Below are positions 16,950 through 25,516 of a DNA stretch of 64,000 nucleotides, piece after piece. The stretch lies in contig JALOON010000012.1 of NCBI GenBank assembly GCA_025454405.1, forward strand, positions 47,951 through 111,950, read 5' to 3'. A model generated the notes under the pieces. The model made no database searches. It saw nothing but the letters and a program-made list of their open reading frames with translations, and had not been told where the DNA came from. Position 1 is the first letter of the stretch, and each line of letters opens with the position of its first letter. Made by a program: the position numbers and the translations under genes. The DNA is from Oscillatoriaceae cyanobacterium Prado104. Its GTDB lineage: Bacteria; Cyanobacteriota; Cyanobacteriia; Cyanobacteriales; Microcoleaceae.

Positions 16950-18854
16950 TTACCCATTTTTACCCAATTTGCTATCCTGCAAAGAATTGCCAACTCCTTG
17001 AATAATTCCCCGTCCGATCAAACCAATTCCCCGCCCGATTACCTGAGTTAAAAGGTAAACAACACCAGTACCCAACAGCGAAATAACTGCCCGAACTCTA
17101 GGAGCGATCGCATCTCTCGTTTCCAGCACCAAAGTAAACGCCAACTGCAACCCAGCAAGCTCTGCCAACTCCTGGTTTCGCGGAGCATAAATAGAAATCC
17201 TCTGAATTCCGCGATCGCTCAAAACAAACAACCAATACTGGCTTTCAAAAATAGCTTTCGGTTCCACAAAATAGCTGTTCCAGCGATATTTCCAAGATAA
17301 ATTATTCCGAAACCGCTCTATCTCGCGAGTTGAAATTAACTTGCTGTCGTAAAACTTTTGTTTGATTTCCTCAACATCAGCAAAATTATTTAGCAGTGGC
17401 TGCACCACGCCGCTAGCAACTTGAATTGCCAAATTTTCTAATAAAGCTTCAGCGCGCCGCATCGCTTGCGGGCTGCCAGCATTATAAGACAAATTATCAG
17501 CTATTAGCGGAGTTTGAAACAGCAAATGAGAGAACAGATCTGCTGTCAGAGGAATTTTGTCAAGGATTTCTGCTGCAACTGCCTCGGCATCTGCCAGCAA
17601 TACGGGTACAACTTCCACCCCATTTTCTGCAACTATAAAAGTCGAACTTTCTAGCAGTTTTAAGTTAATTTTGCTGTCGCTAAATGGCCGATCGTCTGCA
17701 GCTGGCAAAGTATAGTATTTGCCAAAAAATTCTATTGTTGCTGCTTCCCACAAATCGCGCACAATAGCGGGTATTTTTTCTGGAATTTGGGCTGGTTGCA
17801 CTTGCGAAAAATGCAAATCTTCTAATAACTCCTGTAATTTTTTCAGGATAATTTCGATCGATTCGCGTTTTTTGGACGATCCCAATATATCGATTTCCAA
17901 AGGAACGCCTGTCAAATTAACCAGATCGAACTGCAATTTAGCTGCTGCTGCATCAAACAAACTCGCTTGCCAATTAGCTGCTAAATCCGAAGAGGCAGCT
18001 ACAATTGGGGAATTAGTAATTTGAGGCAATTCCAAATTCGTTAATAACCCCTGCTTTGTTCCTTCTTCCTTCTTCCCTCTTCCTTCTTCCCTCTTCCTTC
18101 TTCCTTCTTCCTTCTCAAAAGACAATAATTGACTGACAATCCAGCGAGCCGCCAGCAATTCTCGACGCCGCCCGCTCAACACAACCCCATCTAAAATAGA
18201 TGGCAAATCTGTCGCGCCTGTATCTCTGGTGTTTTGTAAATCGGCTTTGACTGCAGCCAAAGCTCCATCGATTTGCTGCAAGCCCGATCGGCAAAAATCG
18301 ACCAGCAAATTTTGGATTGCCGGAGGCAAAACAGCTGAATTGCTAGCATTTTCCCCAGTACCTGCTACCGAGTTTTCCACTTGGGAAACTGTCGCTGCAT
18401 TGACTGCAATTTCCGAAATAGCTGCTGCATCCGCCGGCCAATAAGTTTGACCCGATGCTACCAAGCGAATTGCTTCGATCGTCAGCGAAATATCCCTACC
18501 TTTAGGACAGTAGCCATTGACGCCTGCTTGTTGGGCAGCAGCCAGCAGAGTCGGTGTTGGAGGTCCGCCGAGCAGCAACAGGGGCAGGTTCGGGTAAAGA
18601 CTTTTGAGTTGCGTGCAAAATCCCAGCCCCATTTCACCCGATGGCAAATTTTGGGTATCCCAATCAAAAATTACCAAATCCCCCGGCTTGGCGGTGCCGG
18701 AGGCAGTCGATCGAGCTTCTAGAAGCTGCAATGCCTCTGTACCGGGTGCAGCCTCGGCTGCGACTTGCAAGTCGGGATAGCGATCGCAAGCGATGCCCAG
18801 CCCCAGCCGGAAAATGGGGTCATCCCCGATCGATAGCAGTTGAAGTTTTGTCAT
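16950..18854 (-). CDS. Ycf55/DUF3685 protein with receiver-like domain
   Basis: A 634-residue protein. Residues 1-145 are a response-regulator receiver domain with the acidic pair GDDP (11-12), a candidate phosphoacceptor in VIFDWD (D64/D66) and the conserved lysine in YCPKG (K118). The long C-terminal part fits DUF3685, homologous to plastid Ycf55, ending with hydrophobic segments (VRAVISLLGTGVVYLLTQVIGRGIGLIG). The start is ATG at 18854; the 31 codons upstream are translated ACAGTTG heptamers. A stretch of about 22 residues (247-268, EKEEGRRKREEGRGKKEEG) is encoded by GAAGGAA heptamers and interrupts the normal sequence in frame. The role is unknown; no output DNA-binding domain is seen. 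Confidence 0.8.
   Translation of the reverse strand: MTKLQLLSIGDDPIFRLGLGIACDRYPDLQVAAEAAPGTEALQLLEARSTASGTAKPGDLVIFDWDTQNLPSGEMGLGFCTQLKSLYPNLPLLLLGGPPTPTLLAAAQQAGVNGYCPKGRDISLTIEAIRLVASGQTYWPADAAAISEIAVNAATVSQVENSVAGTGENASNSAVLPPAIQNLLVDFCRSGLQQIDGALAAVKADLQNTRDTGATDLPSILDGVVLSGRRRELLAARWIVSQLLSFEKEEGRRKREEGRGKKEEGTKQGLLTNLELPQITNSPIVAASSDLAANWQASLFDAAAAKLQFDLVNLTGVPLEIDILGSSKKRESIEIILKKLQELLEDLHFSQVQPAQIPEKIPAIVRDLWEAATIEFFGKYYTLPAADDRPFSDSKINLKLLESSTFIVAENGVEVVPVLLADAEAVAAEILDKIPLTADLFSHLLFQTPLIADNLSYNAGSPQAMRRAEALLENLAIQVASGVVQPLLNNFADVEEIKQKFYDSKLISTREIERFRNNLSWKYRWNSYFVEPKAIFESQYWLFVLSDRGIQRISIYAPRNQELAELAGLQLAFTLVLETRDAIAPRVRAVISLLGTGVVYLLTQVIGRGIGLIGRGIIQGVGNSLQDSKLGKNG
18058..18118. 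repeat. TTCTTCC/GAAGGAA heptamer tract inside a coding region
   Basis: About eight imperfect TTCCTTC/TTCCCTC heptamers, read in frame on the minus strand by the DUF3685 gene. Confidence 0.85.
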
Positions 18855-19037
18855 CCTTACACAGTTGACAGTTGAGAGTTGACAGTTGAGATCGGATTGG
18901 GGCAAGTATGAGTTGGCATTTGACAGTTGATAGCAAACTGTTGTCAAGCGTCAATTATCAATTGTCAACAGATACAAACCCTGGCACTTCTGCTGTCAAC
19001 TATCAATCGATCGACTATCAACTATCAACTAACCAAA
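18855..19037. repeat. ACAGTTG heptamer repeats with inverted counterpart
   Basis: ACAGTTG heptamers (18862-18892: ACAGTTG ACAGTTG AGAGTTG ACAGTTG) and the complementary CAACTAT/TCAACTG forms nearer 19037 lie between the two co-oriented minus-strand genes and could pair. Confidence 0.8.
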
Positions 19038-21257
19038 CTACTCGGGAATCAAACTAGCATCAGGAGGTCCTGCCGATTCTGGAATCGCGGGAGGAGGTGG
19101 CGGAGCCGGTTCTGGTTCCGGGGGCGGAGCCTCTTGTCTTGCTGGCGGGGAGTAAGGTTCCGGTGCCGGAGCGGGAGGATAATAAGGTTCCGGCTCTGGA
19201 GCGGGAGGATAGTAAGGTTCCGGCTCTGGAGCGGGAGGATAGTAAGGTTCCGGTGCCGGCTCTGGCGGATAGTAAGGTTCTGGTGCCGGTGCCGGGGCCT
19301 CTTGTGCGGGTGGCGGGTAATAAGGCTCCGGTTCTGGTTCTGGGGCGGGAGGTGGTGCGTACTCCTGCTCAGGTGGTGGCGCGTACTGCTCCGGAGGGGG
19401 TGCGTACTGTTCGGCGGGGGCCGGTGCGTACTCGCGAACCGGTTCTGCTACTGGCGGGGGTGCGCTATTAGCACCCAATTCAGCACTCCACCGTCCGATC
19501 GCGCTTGCCGCCTCCCCATGCAGCGCCCTGCCGTAACCGATCTGAGAAGCCACATTAATAGCTGCTGACAGACGGCCTTGGGAAGCCAATTCTGCTGCTC
19601 GATCGAGAATCGGTCTGTCTTCAGCGACTTGCAGTTCGCCCACCCACTTATAGATATTATCCTGCGCTTTAGCGTACAGGCTCCTACCGCTCTTAATTGC
19701 CGAAGCCTTATCGATCGCCTCGCCTAGTTTTCCTTGCTTCGCCAGGGCCAGCGCTGCCTCCAAAAAAGGTTGGTCTTCAATAACTTCGATGCGTTTCGTC
19801 CAGGCCGCCAGCAGGGTTTGAGCCTCTACCCGGCGGGGGCGGTTAAGAGAGATCAGGACTGCCTGAGCCATCCCCGCTTTCAATCCTTCAACCGTTCCCT
19901 GTTCTGCCAACTGTTTCGCCAGCATCAGAAAAGTTTGGTCTTCGATCTTCTGAATTTCCCGACGCCAAGAAGCGACCAAAGTTTGGGCGTGCACCCGGCG
20001 GGGCTGTTTGGGTCCGATCTTTTGCGCTTGGTCGATCGCCATTGCAAAAGTCAGCGATTGACCGAAACTGGCGAGCGTACTTGCCACTTGCAGGCGCACC
20101 AAATCTTGAAACTGTACGTCCAAATTGTCGATTTGAGTTTGAGCCTGCTTGTACAGCGGGCGTCCCGGAGCGATTTTACTGGCAGCCCCCTTGCCTTCGA
20201 GCAAGCTAAAGATGTGCTGCGCCAGGGGCGTCGAGATCGACTGATCCCAAGTCACAGCTTTCGCTCTAGCCAACTGCATCAAATCTTGAGCTTCGGGGAA
20301 CAGCGGCGAATCGGCTGGCACTACAGAAGCAGCCGCGATCGTCCCCGGCAAATCTTTGGCCTCCAAACGCTTATTTGCCATCCCCAGCAAAATTCTGCTC
20401 CAGGCTACGATTTCCTCTTCTGCTTTCTTGTAAGCGAATAGTTGGGGGTCGATTTTGCGAGCCAGGACGATCGCCTCGGCAAACTTCTGCGGCGTCCCCT
20501 CCTTTGCCAACTCCCTAGCTTCTTCCAAGCGCCGCCAGCCGTTTCTTTCTACTGCTATCTGCTGGATCAGCTCGTTGTAGCGTTTCTGACTCCAGAACAC
20601 ATTATCCAGCTTGTACAGAGCTTGAGCGTAATCCCAGGCCTTCCTCAAATCTTGAGCTTTCAAAGCTGCTTGGGCTGTATCGTAGAGCTTTTGACCCTCC
20701 TGCCAATTTTTCTCCCAAGAATTAACAGCTTCCTGTACTTCCGGGTAAGACGGACTGGTTTTGGGAATTTTTGCCACAATCTCCAAAGCCCCTGGCAAAT
20801 CCCCCACTTCGATTTTTGCCCTGGCGAAACCAAGGATAACTTTCGACCATTCCCCGATCGACTGTTGGCCTTGCGGGTATAGCGGGTGTTCTTTCGGCCA
20901 ACTCTGCACCAGAGCTATTGCCGATTCTAGCTGTTCTAGCTTGCCCGACTTAGCTGCTTGCTGGGCGCAATACAGTCGCTCTCCGTCCGCCGCTAGGGGA
21001 GACAGTTGCTGGCAGTTCGGCGGTGGCGGCATCGTCAGCAACCACAGAAATGCAGCCGCACCCGTGATTCCAAATCCCGCTAGGAGACTCAGCCAGATGA
21101 GCTGCCACTGCCAAAAAGTTCTTTTGCCCTCCACCGGCGCTACCGCTGCGGGGGAACTAAAATCTCCCGTCGCCTCTGCAAACTGTGCCACCGGTTCTGC
21201 AGGCGGGTTGTACGGTTGTGGTGGTTTCCGGGAGCGGTCTGATTGTCGTCTCGCCAT
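19038..21257 (-). CDS. Cyanobacterial membrane protein with helical repeats and Pro/Glu-rich tail
   Basis: A 739-residue protein without a recognised catalytic domain. A proline-rich N-terminus precedes one transmembrane helix (WQLIWLSLLAGFGITGAAAFLWLL). The following about 500 residues consist of repeated helical units with recurring elements such as A-x-IP-xxSPxYxEAQ-xxW and AKxGxLxxAI-xxA, alike to TPR/Sel1-type solenoids. The last about 150 residues are a low-complexity tail of near-decapeptide repeats (EPYYPPAPEP), encoded by a 30-bp tandem DNA repeat. The ATG at 21257 is preferred; upstream codons lack this character. Homologues in cyanobacteria are sometimes labelled chromosome segregation ATPase, but I see no Walker motif. 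The tail should be extracytoplasmic. Confidence 0.75.
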   Translation of the reverse strand: MARRQSDRSRKPPQPYNPPAEPVAQFAEATGDFSSPAAVAPVEGKRTFWQWQLIWLSLLAGFGITGAAAFLWLLTMPPPPNCQQLSPLAADGERLYCAQQAAKSGKLEQLESAIALVQSWPKEHPLYPQGQQSIGEWSKVILGFARAKIEVGDLPGALEIVAKIPKTSPSYPEVQEAVNSWEKNWQEGQKLYDTAQAALKAQDLRKAWDYAQALYKLDNVFWSQKRYNELIQQIAVERNGWRRLEEARELAKEGTPQKFAEAIVLARKIDPQLFAYKKAEEEIVAWSRILLGMANKRLEAKDLPGTIAAASVVPADSPLFPEAQDLMQLARAKAVTWDQSISTPLAQHIFSLLEGKGAASKIAPGRPLYKQAQTQIDNLDVQFQDLVRLQVASTLASFGQSLTFAMAIDQAQKIGPKQPRRVHAQTLVASWRREIQKIEDQTFLMLAKQLAEQGTVEGLKAGMAQAVLISLNRPRRVEAQTLLAAWTKRIEVIEDQPFLEAALALAKQGKLGEAIDKASAIKSGRSLYAKAQDNIYKWVGELQVAEDRPILDRAAELASQGRLSAAINVASQIGYGRALHGEAASAIGRWSAELGANSAPPPVAEPVREYAPAPAEQYAPPPEQYAPPPEQEYAPPPAPEPEPEPYYPPPAQEAPAPAPEPYYPPEPAPEPYYPPAPEPEPYYPPAPEPEPYYPPAPAPEPYSPPARQEAPPPEPEPAPPPPPAIPESAGPPDASLIPE
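19150..19300. repeat. 30-bp tandem repeats encoding a Tyr/Pro/Glu decapeptide
   Basis: Units such as AAGGTTCCGGCTCTGGAGCG followed by GGAGGATAGT repeat four to five times with small changes in the 3' end of the Pro-rich membrane protein gene. Confidence 0.85.
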
Positions 21258-21524
21258 TACTTCAGCCGTAGCACTACATAATTGGTTAAAAGAACCAAAG
21301 CCCAGAGTGTGAATCCGATGTTTGCTGCGGTTCAAAACTCGCGCTTTTACGGTTGCGGATTTGTACAAACTTTAGGGGTTTGTCCCGCATCCTTCATTTA
21401 AGCACGGTTACTGAAAATTTCTTAACAGATCTTGGGGCGATCGGCAAGAACTTTCCCTAAAATTCCTTTTGACGGTCTCCCCATCCCTAAAGGGGCGGAA
21501 AAAACAACACTCACACTCTGCAGT

Positions 21525-21983
21525 TCAAGAAGCCTTTGGGGTCTCGCTGTCGCTAGAGTTAGCAGACTCGGGCGATCGGTAGCCGAAAAAGTCGATCCGG
21601 TAATCCACGATTTTCACGCCTGTTTGCTGTTCGATTTGCGCGACCAAATCTGGCGGCAGTTCGACGTGAACGTCCAGTATTTGAGCCGTATCCAAACAGT
21701 TGATGTGAGAGTGAGAGTCGCTAATATTGCCGTACAAGCGACCCTCCGATCGCTCGATGCACTCAATAATCCCCTCTCTAGAGAGCGCCTCTAAATTTTG
21801 ATAAACAGAAGTATGACCGATCGCCTTTCCTTGTTGGTTGAGGCGATCGTAAATTTCGCGAGCCGACAGGTGTTCTTGTGCCTGCCACAGTAGTTCTAAT
21901 ATAAAACGACGCTGGCGGCTCAGGCGCATACCCATCCCCTGACAGCGATTTAAAGCATCTTCTAACGAACGAATTGGTTTCAC
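21525..21983 (-). CDS. Fur-family transcriptional regulator (FurC/PerR-like)
   Basis: A 152-residue Fur-type repressor: winged-helix part GMRLSRQRRFILELLWQA, AREIYDRLNQQGKAIGHTSVYQNLEAL (recognition helix), then the dimerisation half with the metal-binding SDSHSHINCLD. The structural CxxC zinc pairs usual in Fur/Zur are missing (CLDT instead of CLDC). The N-terminus MKPIRSLEDALNRCQ and the missing CxxC resemble Anabaena FurC (PerR-like), which governs peroxide responses and division genes, but assignment among cyanobacterial Fur paralogues by eye is tentative. Divergent from hli with a 290-bp gap; whether it controls that gene is not known. Confidence 0.85.
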   Translation of the reverse strand: MKPIRSLEDALNRCQGMGMRLSRQRRFILELLWQAQEHLSAREIYDRLNQQGKAIGHTSVYQNLEALSREGIIECIERSEGRLYGNISDSHSHINCLDTAQILDVHVELPPDLVAQIEQQTGVKIVDYRIDFFGYRSPESANSSDSETPKAS

Positions 21984-22271
21984 AGCTACCGCCTTCTAAA
22001 GCCTGTTTTTATTTTTGTGCGGTGTCGCACGCAGATCTTTATGTATAACTTAATTCTACCGCAGGGTTCCCGAAGGCAGAGCGTACTGTAGGGCTCTTTA
22101 ACACTGCTGCAACAAACTTTCAGGCGAGCGATCGAGCATTTTGCCCGCTCGGAGCCGTCAACGCTACATTTATTCATCGCGATCGATCGAACAACGCAGA
22201 TTTGTCGATCGTCCGCTCCGAGATTTCGGCTATTATAAATCTTTACACAAATTCCCAACACAAACTTTTAA
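21984..22271. other. Divergent intergenic region fur/hli
   Basis: About 290 bp between the divergent fur and hli genes, the only place for both promoters. No obvious Fur box or sigma-70 hexamers were identified by eye. The GATCGATCGA-type palindromes near 22190 are HIP-like. Confidence 0.4.
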
Positions 22272-22463
22272 ATGACTGCGAAAACTCCTCCAACCCCAAC
22301 ACCTCCAACGCCCGATTCCCCGAAACAACCAGAACCCGCCTTTGGTTGGACTGCTTACGCCGAACAAATCAACGGACGATTTGCAATGGTGGGATTCATT
22401 GCACTTTTGTTGCTAGAATTCTTTACCCGCGAGGATTTTTTTACCTGGCTGGGCCTGCGTTAA
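22272..22463 (+). CDS. hli: High light-inducible protein (Hlip/Scp)
   Basis: A 63-residue single-helix chlorophyll-binding protein of the CAB/ELIP/HLIP family. A proline-rich head (TPPTPTPPTPDSP) leads into the helix with the signature AEQINGRFAMVGFIALLLLEFF, in which Glu, Asn and Arg bind chlorophyll and stabilise the dimer. Such proteins protect photosystem assembly intermediates and are induced by high light. The start is ATG at 22272. A hairpin (22491-22517) lies 27 bp behind the stop. Confidence 0.95.
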   Translation: MTAKTPPTPTPPTPDSPKQPEPAFGWTAYAEQINGRFAMVGFIALLLLEFFTREDFFTWLGLR

Positions 22464-22490
22464 TTCTATCTACAATAACAGCGAAATGAC

Positions 22491-22517
22491 AGAGGAAAAT
22501 TTAGCCATTTTTCCTCT
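22491..22517 (+). terminator. Hairpin behind hli
   Basis: AGAGGAAAA pairs with TTTTCCTCT around an 8-9 base loop 27 bp after the hli stop. No T-run follows, so termination is possible but not assured. Confidence 0.4.
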
Positions 22518-22549
22518 GCAGTTTGCATGCAAGCCAAAGCCACCATACA

Positions 22550-22582
22550 AGAAACCCGGTTTTTTGAAAAAACCGGGTTTCT
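22550..22582. repeat. Dispersed AGAAACCGGTTTCT palindrome, copy 2
   Basis: AGAAACCCGGTTTTTT and AAAAAACCGGGTTTCT form an almost perfect 33-base palindrome with minimal loop; the fullest copy of this family in the window. Confidence 0.75.
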
Positions 22583-22625
22583 GGCATTTAAGGATATCGA
22601 TATTGTGACAGATGGTTGCTCTCGC

Positions 22626-22784
22626 TCATGCCACTTTTGGAAAAACCTCCACCCTGATTTCCATACCTGCTTTTGCTAACATATTAATCAGCTTGTCTGC
22701 ACTAAATCTGTCAATCTCCCCGTTCATCAAATTACTCATACGGGGGTGGGTCTCAGAAAAAAACGCTGCGACTTCTGCGTCCAT
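22626..22784 (-). pseudogene. Truncated XRE/HigA-like antitoxin
   Basis: A 52-codon frame from ATG 22784 reads MDAEVAAFFSETHPRMSNLM and ends KAGMEIRVEVFPKVA. This is the second half of a HigA-type Cro/C1 helix-turn-helix antitoxin (E-AA-x-L-x-xxP-x-VS-LMNG-I--FS-D-L--ML). The first helices are missing: the frame upstream (FDVGFEKIYSVSR) retains a hint of the usual N-terminal VGFE segment but about 20 residues expected between are absent, and TAA follows further up. I read this as an internal deletion or decayed gene. No toxin gene is adjacent. Confidence 0.6.
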
Positions 22785-22910
22785 CCTTGAGACAGAATAT
22801 ATTTTTTCAAATCCAACATCAAATCTGCTCGAACTTAGAAAATTTTTTTTAGTTGCGAACTTGTCTGAAAATTATTATTGCTCCATGCGATCAAATACTC
22901 CACTAGAGAC

Positions 22911-22937
22911 AAAAAAGACACGGCAATGCCGTGTCCT
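22911..22937 (-). terminator. Intrinsic terminator of the PPC-domain gene
   Basis: On the minus strand the perfect palindrome GACACGGCATTGCCGTGTC (22917-22935) is followed at once by six T (22916-22911), 22 bp beyond the stop at 22959. A textbook rho-independent terminator. Confidence 0.8.
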
Positions 22938-22958
22938 GACTCCGAAGTTTTGCACCAA

Positions 22959-23576
22959 CTAATTTTTGACTGTTTCGCGAACAGTCAGATTGTACTTGCC
23001 TCGACCCTTTGGAGGCGGCTCGTAAGCATTGACAATTACGCGGTAGCGACCGCTTGCAGACAAAGTAAGAGTCAGTTCAGAATTGGAATTTTGCTGGGTG
23101 ACATCATCGTTTTCTGCGAGCAACTCGCCCTGGGAGTTGAAGATAGCAAGATAAGTGTCAAAATCGGTACTTTCAACAGCAACTACCACCGTCTGACCTT
23201 GATTGCCTTCAAAAGTATATTCGTCGTACAAACTACCATCGGAGGGCAGTACAGCAGACTTAGAAGGAGTAAGTTCTCCTTTTTGCTCCAGAATAATCTT
23301 AGATGGTCCTGCTGCAGGACTCGGAGAAGCTGGTGGAGTAATAGTTGGTGATGACTGCCCCGATGGCGGTGCAGTTGGAGTTGCCTGAGCTAAAACACGA
23401 TCGACCCCTCGGACTGCATCAGGTGAATTCTGAGGAAATTCTGCTAAAATGAGGCTAGAGCGACCGACAGCCAAAACTGTACCTGAATTTGCAACCGGAA
23501 AGCTAGCAACCGATTTGCTTGAAAAAGCAGCTAGCAGAACAATTGGCGCGATCGCCCAAAATCGAATTTGACGCAT
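22959..23576 (-). CDS. Secreted PPC-domain protein
   Basis: A 205-residue exported protein. MRQIRFWAIAPIVLLAAFSSKSVAS is a signal peptide; a Pro/Ser/Thr-rich linker follows; and the C-terminal about 95 residues form one bacterial pre-peptidase C-terminal (PPC) beta-sandwich: LPSDGSLYDEYTFEGNQGQ, VAVESTDFDTYLAIF, and LSASGRYRVIVNAYEPPPKGRGKYNLTV. The domain closely resembles the last PPC domain of the protease gene downstream on the same strand, so one probably arose from the other. PPC domains usually accompany secreted proteases; this one has no catalytic domain and may be an inhibitor, adaptor or binding module. A good terminator lies behind it. Confidence 0.85.
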   Translation of the reverse strand: MRQIRFWAIAPIVLLAAFSSKSVASFPVANSGTVLAVGRSSLILAEFPQNSPDAVRGVDRVLAQATPTAPPSGQSSPTITPPASPSPAAGPSKIILEQKGELTPSKSAVLPSDGSLYDEYTFEGNQGQTVVVAVESTDFDTYLAIFNSQGELLAENDDVTQQNSNSELTLTLSASGRYRVIVNAYEPPPKGRGKYNLTVRETVKN

Positions 23577-23599
23577 GAATTACCTCGATTTGCAACGAA

Positions 23600-23790
23600 G
23601 GAAGAAGGAAGAGTTGAGAGGGAGTTCTAAGTTTTGAGTTTTGAGTTGTGAGTTGACAGTTTTCGGGAGTTCTAAGTTTTGAGTTGTGAGTTGACAGTTT
23701 TCGGGAGTTTTAAGTTTTGAGCTTTGAGTTTTGAATTAAGAACTGTCTTTAACTCAAAACTCACAATTTAAAACTCAAAACTCCTTACCA
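23600..23790. repeat. GAGTTTT/AACTCAA heptamer repeats in inverted arrangement
   Basis: Runs of GAGTTTT, GAGTTGT and GACAGTT heptamers with a 46-bp unit present twice (TTTTCGGGAGTT marks each end, near 23659 and 23699), followed by the complementary AACTCAAAACT run (23748-23784). Lies between the two PPC-domain genes. Confidence 0.8.
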
Positions 23791-23807
23791 ATTCCCAATT
23801 CCCATTT

Positions 23808-25253
23808 TTAACGAACAGTTAAAGTGTAACGACCTTGACCCGAAGCATCGTAAGCGTTGACAATCACGCGGTAGCGACCTGTAGCGGGCAAAGTAACGGC
23901 CAAAAACGAATTTTTACTCGTTTGGCTGGCGTCGTCATTTTCTGCAACTAATCTGCCGTTAGGACCAAAAATAGCCACGTAAGGATCGAAATCCGTACTT
24001 TCAAGGGAAATCGTCACGGACTGGCCCGATCGACCTTCAAAAGTATACTCGCGATACAGGCTGTTGTCAGAAGGCAGTACCGGACCGCCTGCAACTAAAG
24101 CACCTTCTTCTTGCAAAATTACCCTTGACGGCGCGGTGGGAGCGCTTGCTTTCAGTTCTAAGGTATAAGCACCCAACTGCCTCGCCTGGGAGGAATTGGC
24201 CAGCAGGGTGTAAGTGCCGTTTGCTGGCAGTCTGACAGTAATTCTGGCATTCTTACCGCCTGCGCCGTCATCGTCCTGGGCAATTTCCTGCTGGTTGGGG
24301 CCGAGCAAAATTAAATAAGGGTCAATTTCTTGACTGTTCATTTCAATGGCAATCTGCTGGCCGGCCCTGCCTTCAAAGGAGTAGAGGTCAAAAAAGCTGT
24401 TGTCGGCAGGTAGGACGCTGGATCTATCGGTAAGTTTGCCCCTGACTGCTGGTCCGTTGAGTGATAGTTTTTCGGGTGTTGTGCCGCCAAAGGGCGATCG
24501 GGTTTGGGCAACACGGGGAGCTCGCCCTTCCCGCACCGCAGCCAAGAACGCCGGCACTCGATCGACAGAAATTGCAAAACCGATTCCGATACTGCCCCCG
24601 CCCCTACCGCGAGTAAAAATAGAAGTATTGACGCCGATTAATTCTCCCGAACTGTTGAGCAGCGGCCCTCCAGAATTGCCGGGATTGATGGCGGCGTCCG
24701 TTTGAATTAATCCCCGCTGTTGGTCGAGGCGGCTGACAATGCCGATGGTAAAAGTATTTTGAAATCGACCGAAAGGATTGCCGATGGCGAAGGCTTGCTG
24801 TCCGACTTTCACCGAACCCGGACGGGCTAGAGGAATGGTGGGCAAATTGTTTTGACCGCGAATTTTCACAACTGCTAAGTCCAAACCATCTGTACCGAAG
24901 CCGATAACATCGGCTGCAAGTTTTCTGCCGTCTGACAGAATTACGTCCACCTTACCGCCACTGGCAACAACGTGGGCATTAGTTAAAACCATGCCGTCGG
25001 GACTGATAATCGTGCCGCTGCCGTTAGATTTGTCTGTATCGACAGTAACCACTGCGGGGCTTGCTCGTTCGTAGACGCGAATATTGGTTTGTTCTCCGGC
25101 ATTTTGGGCGATCGCGCCTGCCAAAGGCGCGGACTTAAGTTCTGTTAAATCTCGCCGTTTGGGAACTTGGGAGGGGGTTTCGACAGCGACGGCGCTACCT
25201 GCCACAACTGCTAGGATTGCTGGAACTGCTAAACTTAGAAGTTTGAAATTCAT
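23808..25253 (-). CDS. Trypsin-like serine protease with two PPC domains
   Basis: A 481-residue exported S1C/HtrA-like protease. The signal peptide starts at ATG 25253 (MNFKLLSLAVPAILAVVAGSAVA); the upstream 37 codons lack signal character. The protease domain has the triad H94 (TNAHVV), D125 (GLDLAVVKI) and S194 (NPGNSGGPLL). In place of the PDZ domains of HtrA/DegP there are two PPC domains (about residues 295-375 and 395-481), each with the LPADNSFFDLYSFEG/LPSDNSLYREYTFEG strand. This design suits a periplasmic or extracellular protease acting without PDZ-mediated substrate selection. The PPC-only gene lies downstream on the same strand. Confidence 0.93.
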   Translation of the reverse strand: MNFKLLSLAVPAILAVVAGSAVAVETPSQVPKRRDLTELKSAPLAGAIAQNAGEQTNIRVYERASPAVVTVDTDKSNGSGTIISPDGMVLTNAHVVASGGKVDVILSDGRKLAADVIGFGTDGLDLAVVKIRGQNNLPTIPLARPGSVKVGQQAFAIGNPFGRFQNTFTIGIVSRLDQQRGLIQTDAAINPGNSGGPLLNSSGELIGVNTSIFTRGRGGGSIGIGFAISVDRVPAFLAAVREGRAPRVAQTRSPFGGTTPEKLSLNGPAVRGKLTDRSSVLPADNSFFDLYSFEGRAGQQIAIEMNSQEIDPYLILLGPNQQEIAQDDDGAGGKNARITVRLPANGTYTLLANSSQARQLGAYTLELKASAPTAPSRVILQEEGALVAGGPVLPSDNSLYREYTFEGRSGQSVTISLESTDFDPYVAIFGPNGRLVAENDDASQTSKNSFLAVTLPATGRYRVIVNAYDASGQGRYTLTVR

Positions 25254-25516
25254 GGCGATCGATTGGGATTGAGCGATCGGATAAGCAGTAATCGGGTTTG
25301 CTGGCCAACCGCTAGCTACTGCTGTAATTATTTTAGAACTTGCAAAGCGATAGTGAAAAATCAAGGGTGGAGATTTCTGGGGCAGGCGCGTACAGATGCT
25401 CGATCGCGCTCGCCGTCTTTATCAATTATTAATCTCGATCGGTCTCCAGCCCGATCGGCGGATGGTTTTTAGACCTTAGTTGAAATCCCTGCCTTAAACA
25501 CCTCGCTCCAAAACCG

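Noticed and set aside
18855..18947. N-terminal extension of the DUF3685 gene
   Set aside because: Translated ACAGTTG heptamers; the receiver domain starts at the ATG at 18854.
19097..19471. Plus-strand ORF opposite the Pro/Glu-rich tail
   Set aside because: Shadow of low-complexity coding sequence; repetitive Val/Pro/Glu composition only reflects the tandem DNA repeat.
22612..22962. Plus-strand ORF over the antitoxin remnant
   Set aside because: The minus strand carries recognisable HigA-like sequence; the plus frame has no protein-like features.
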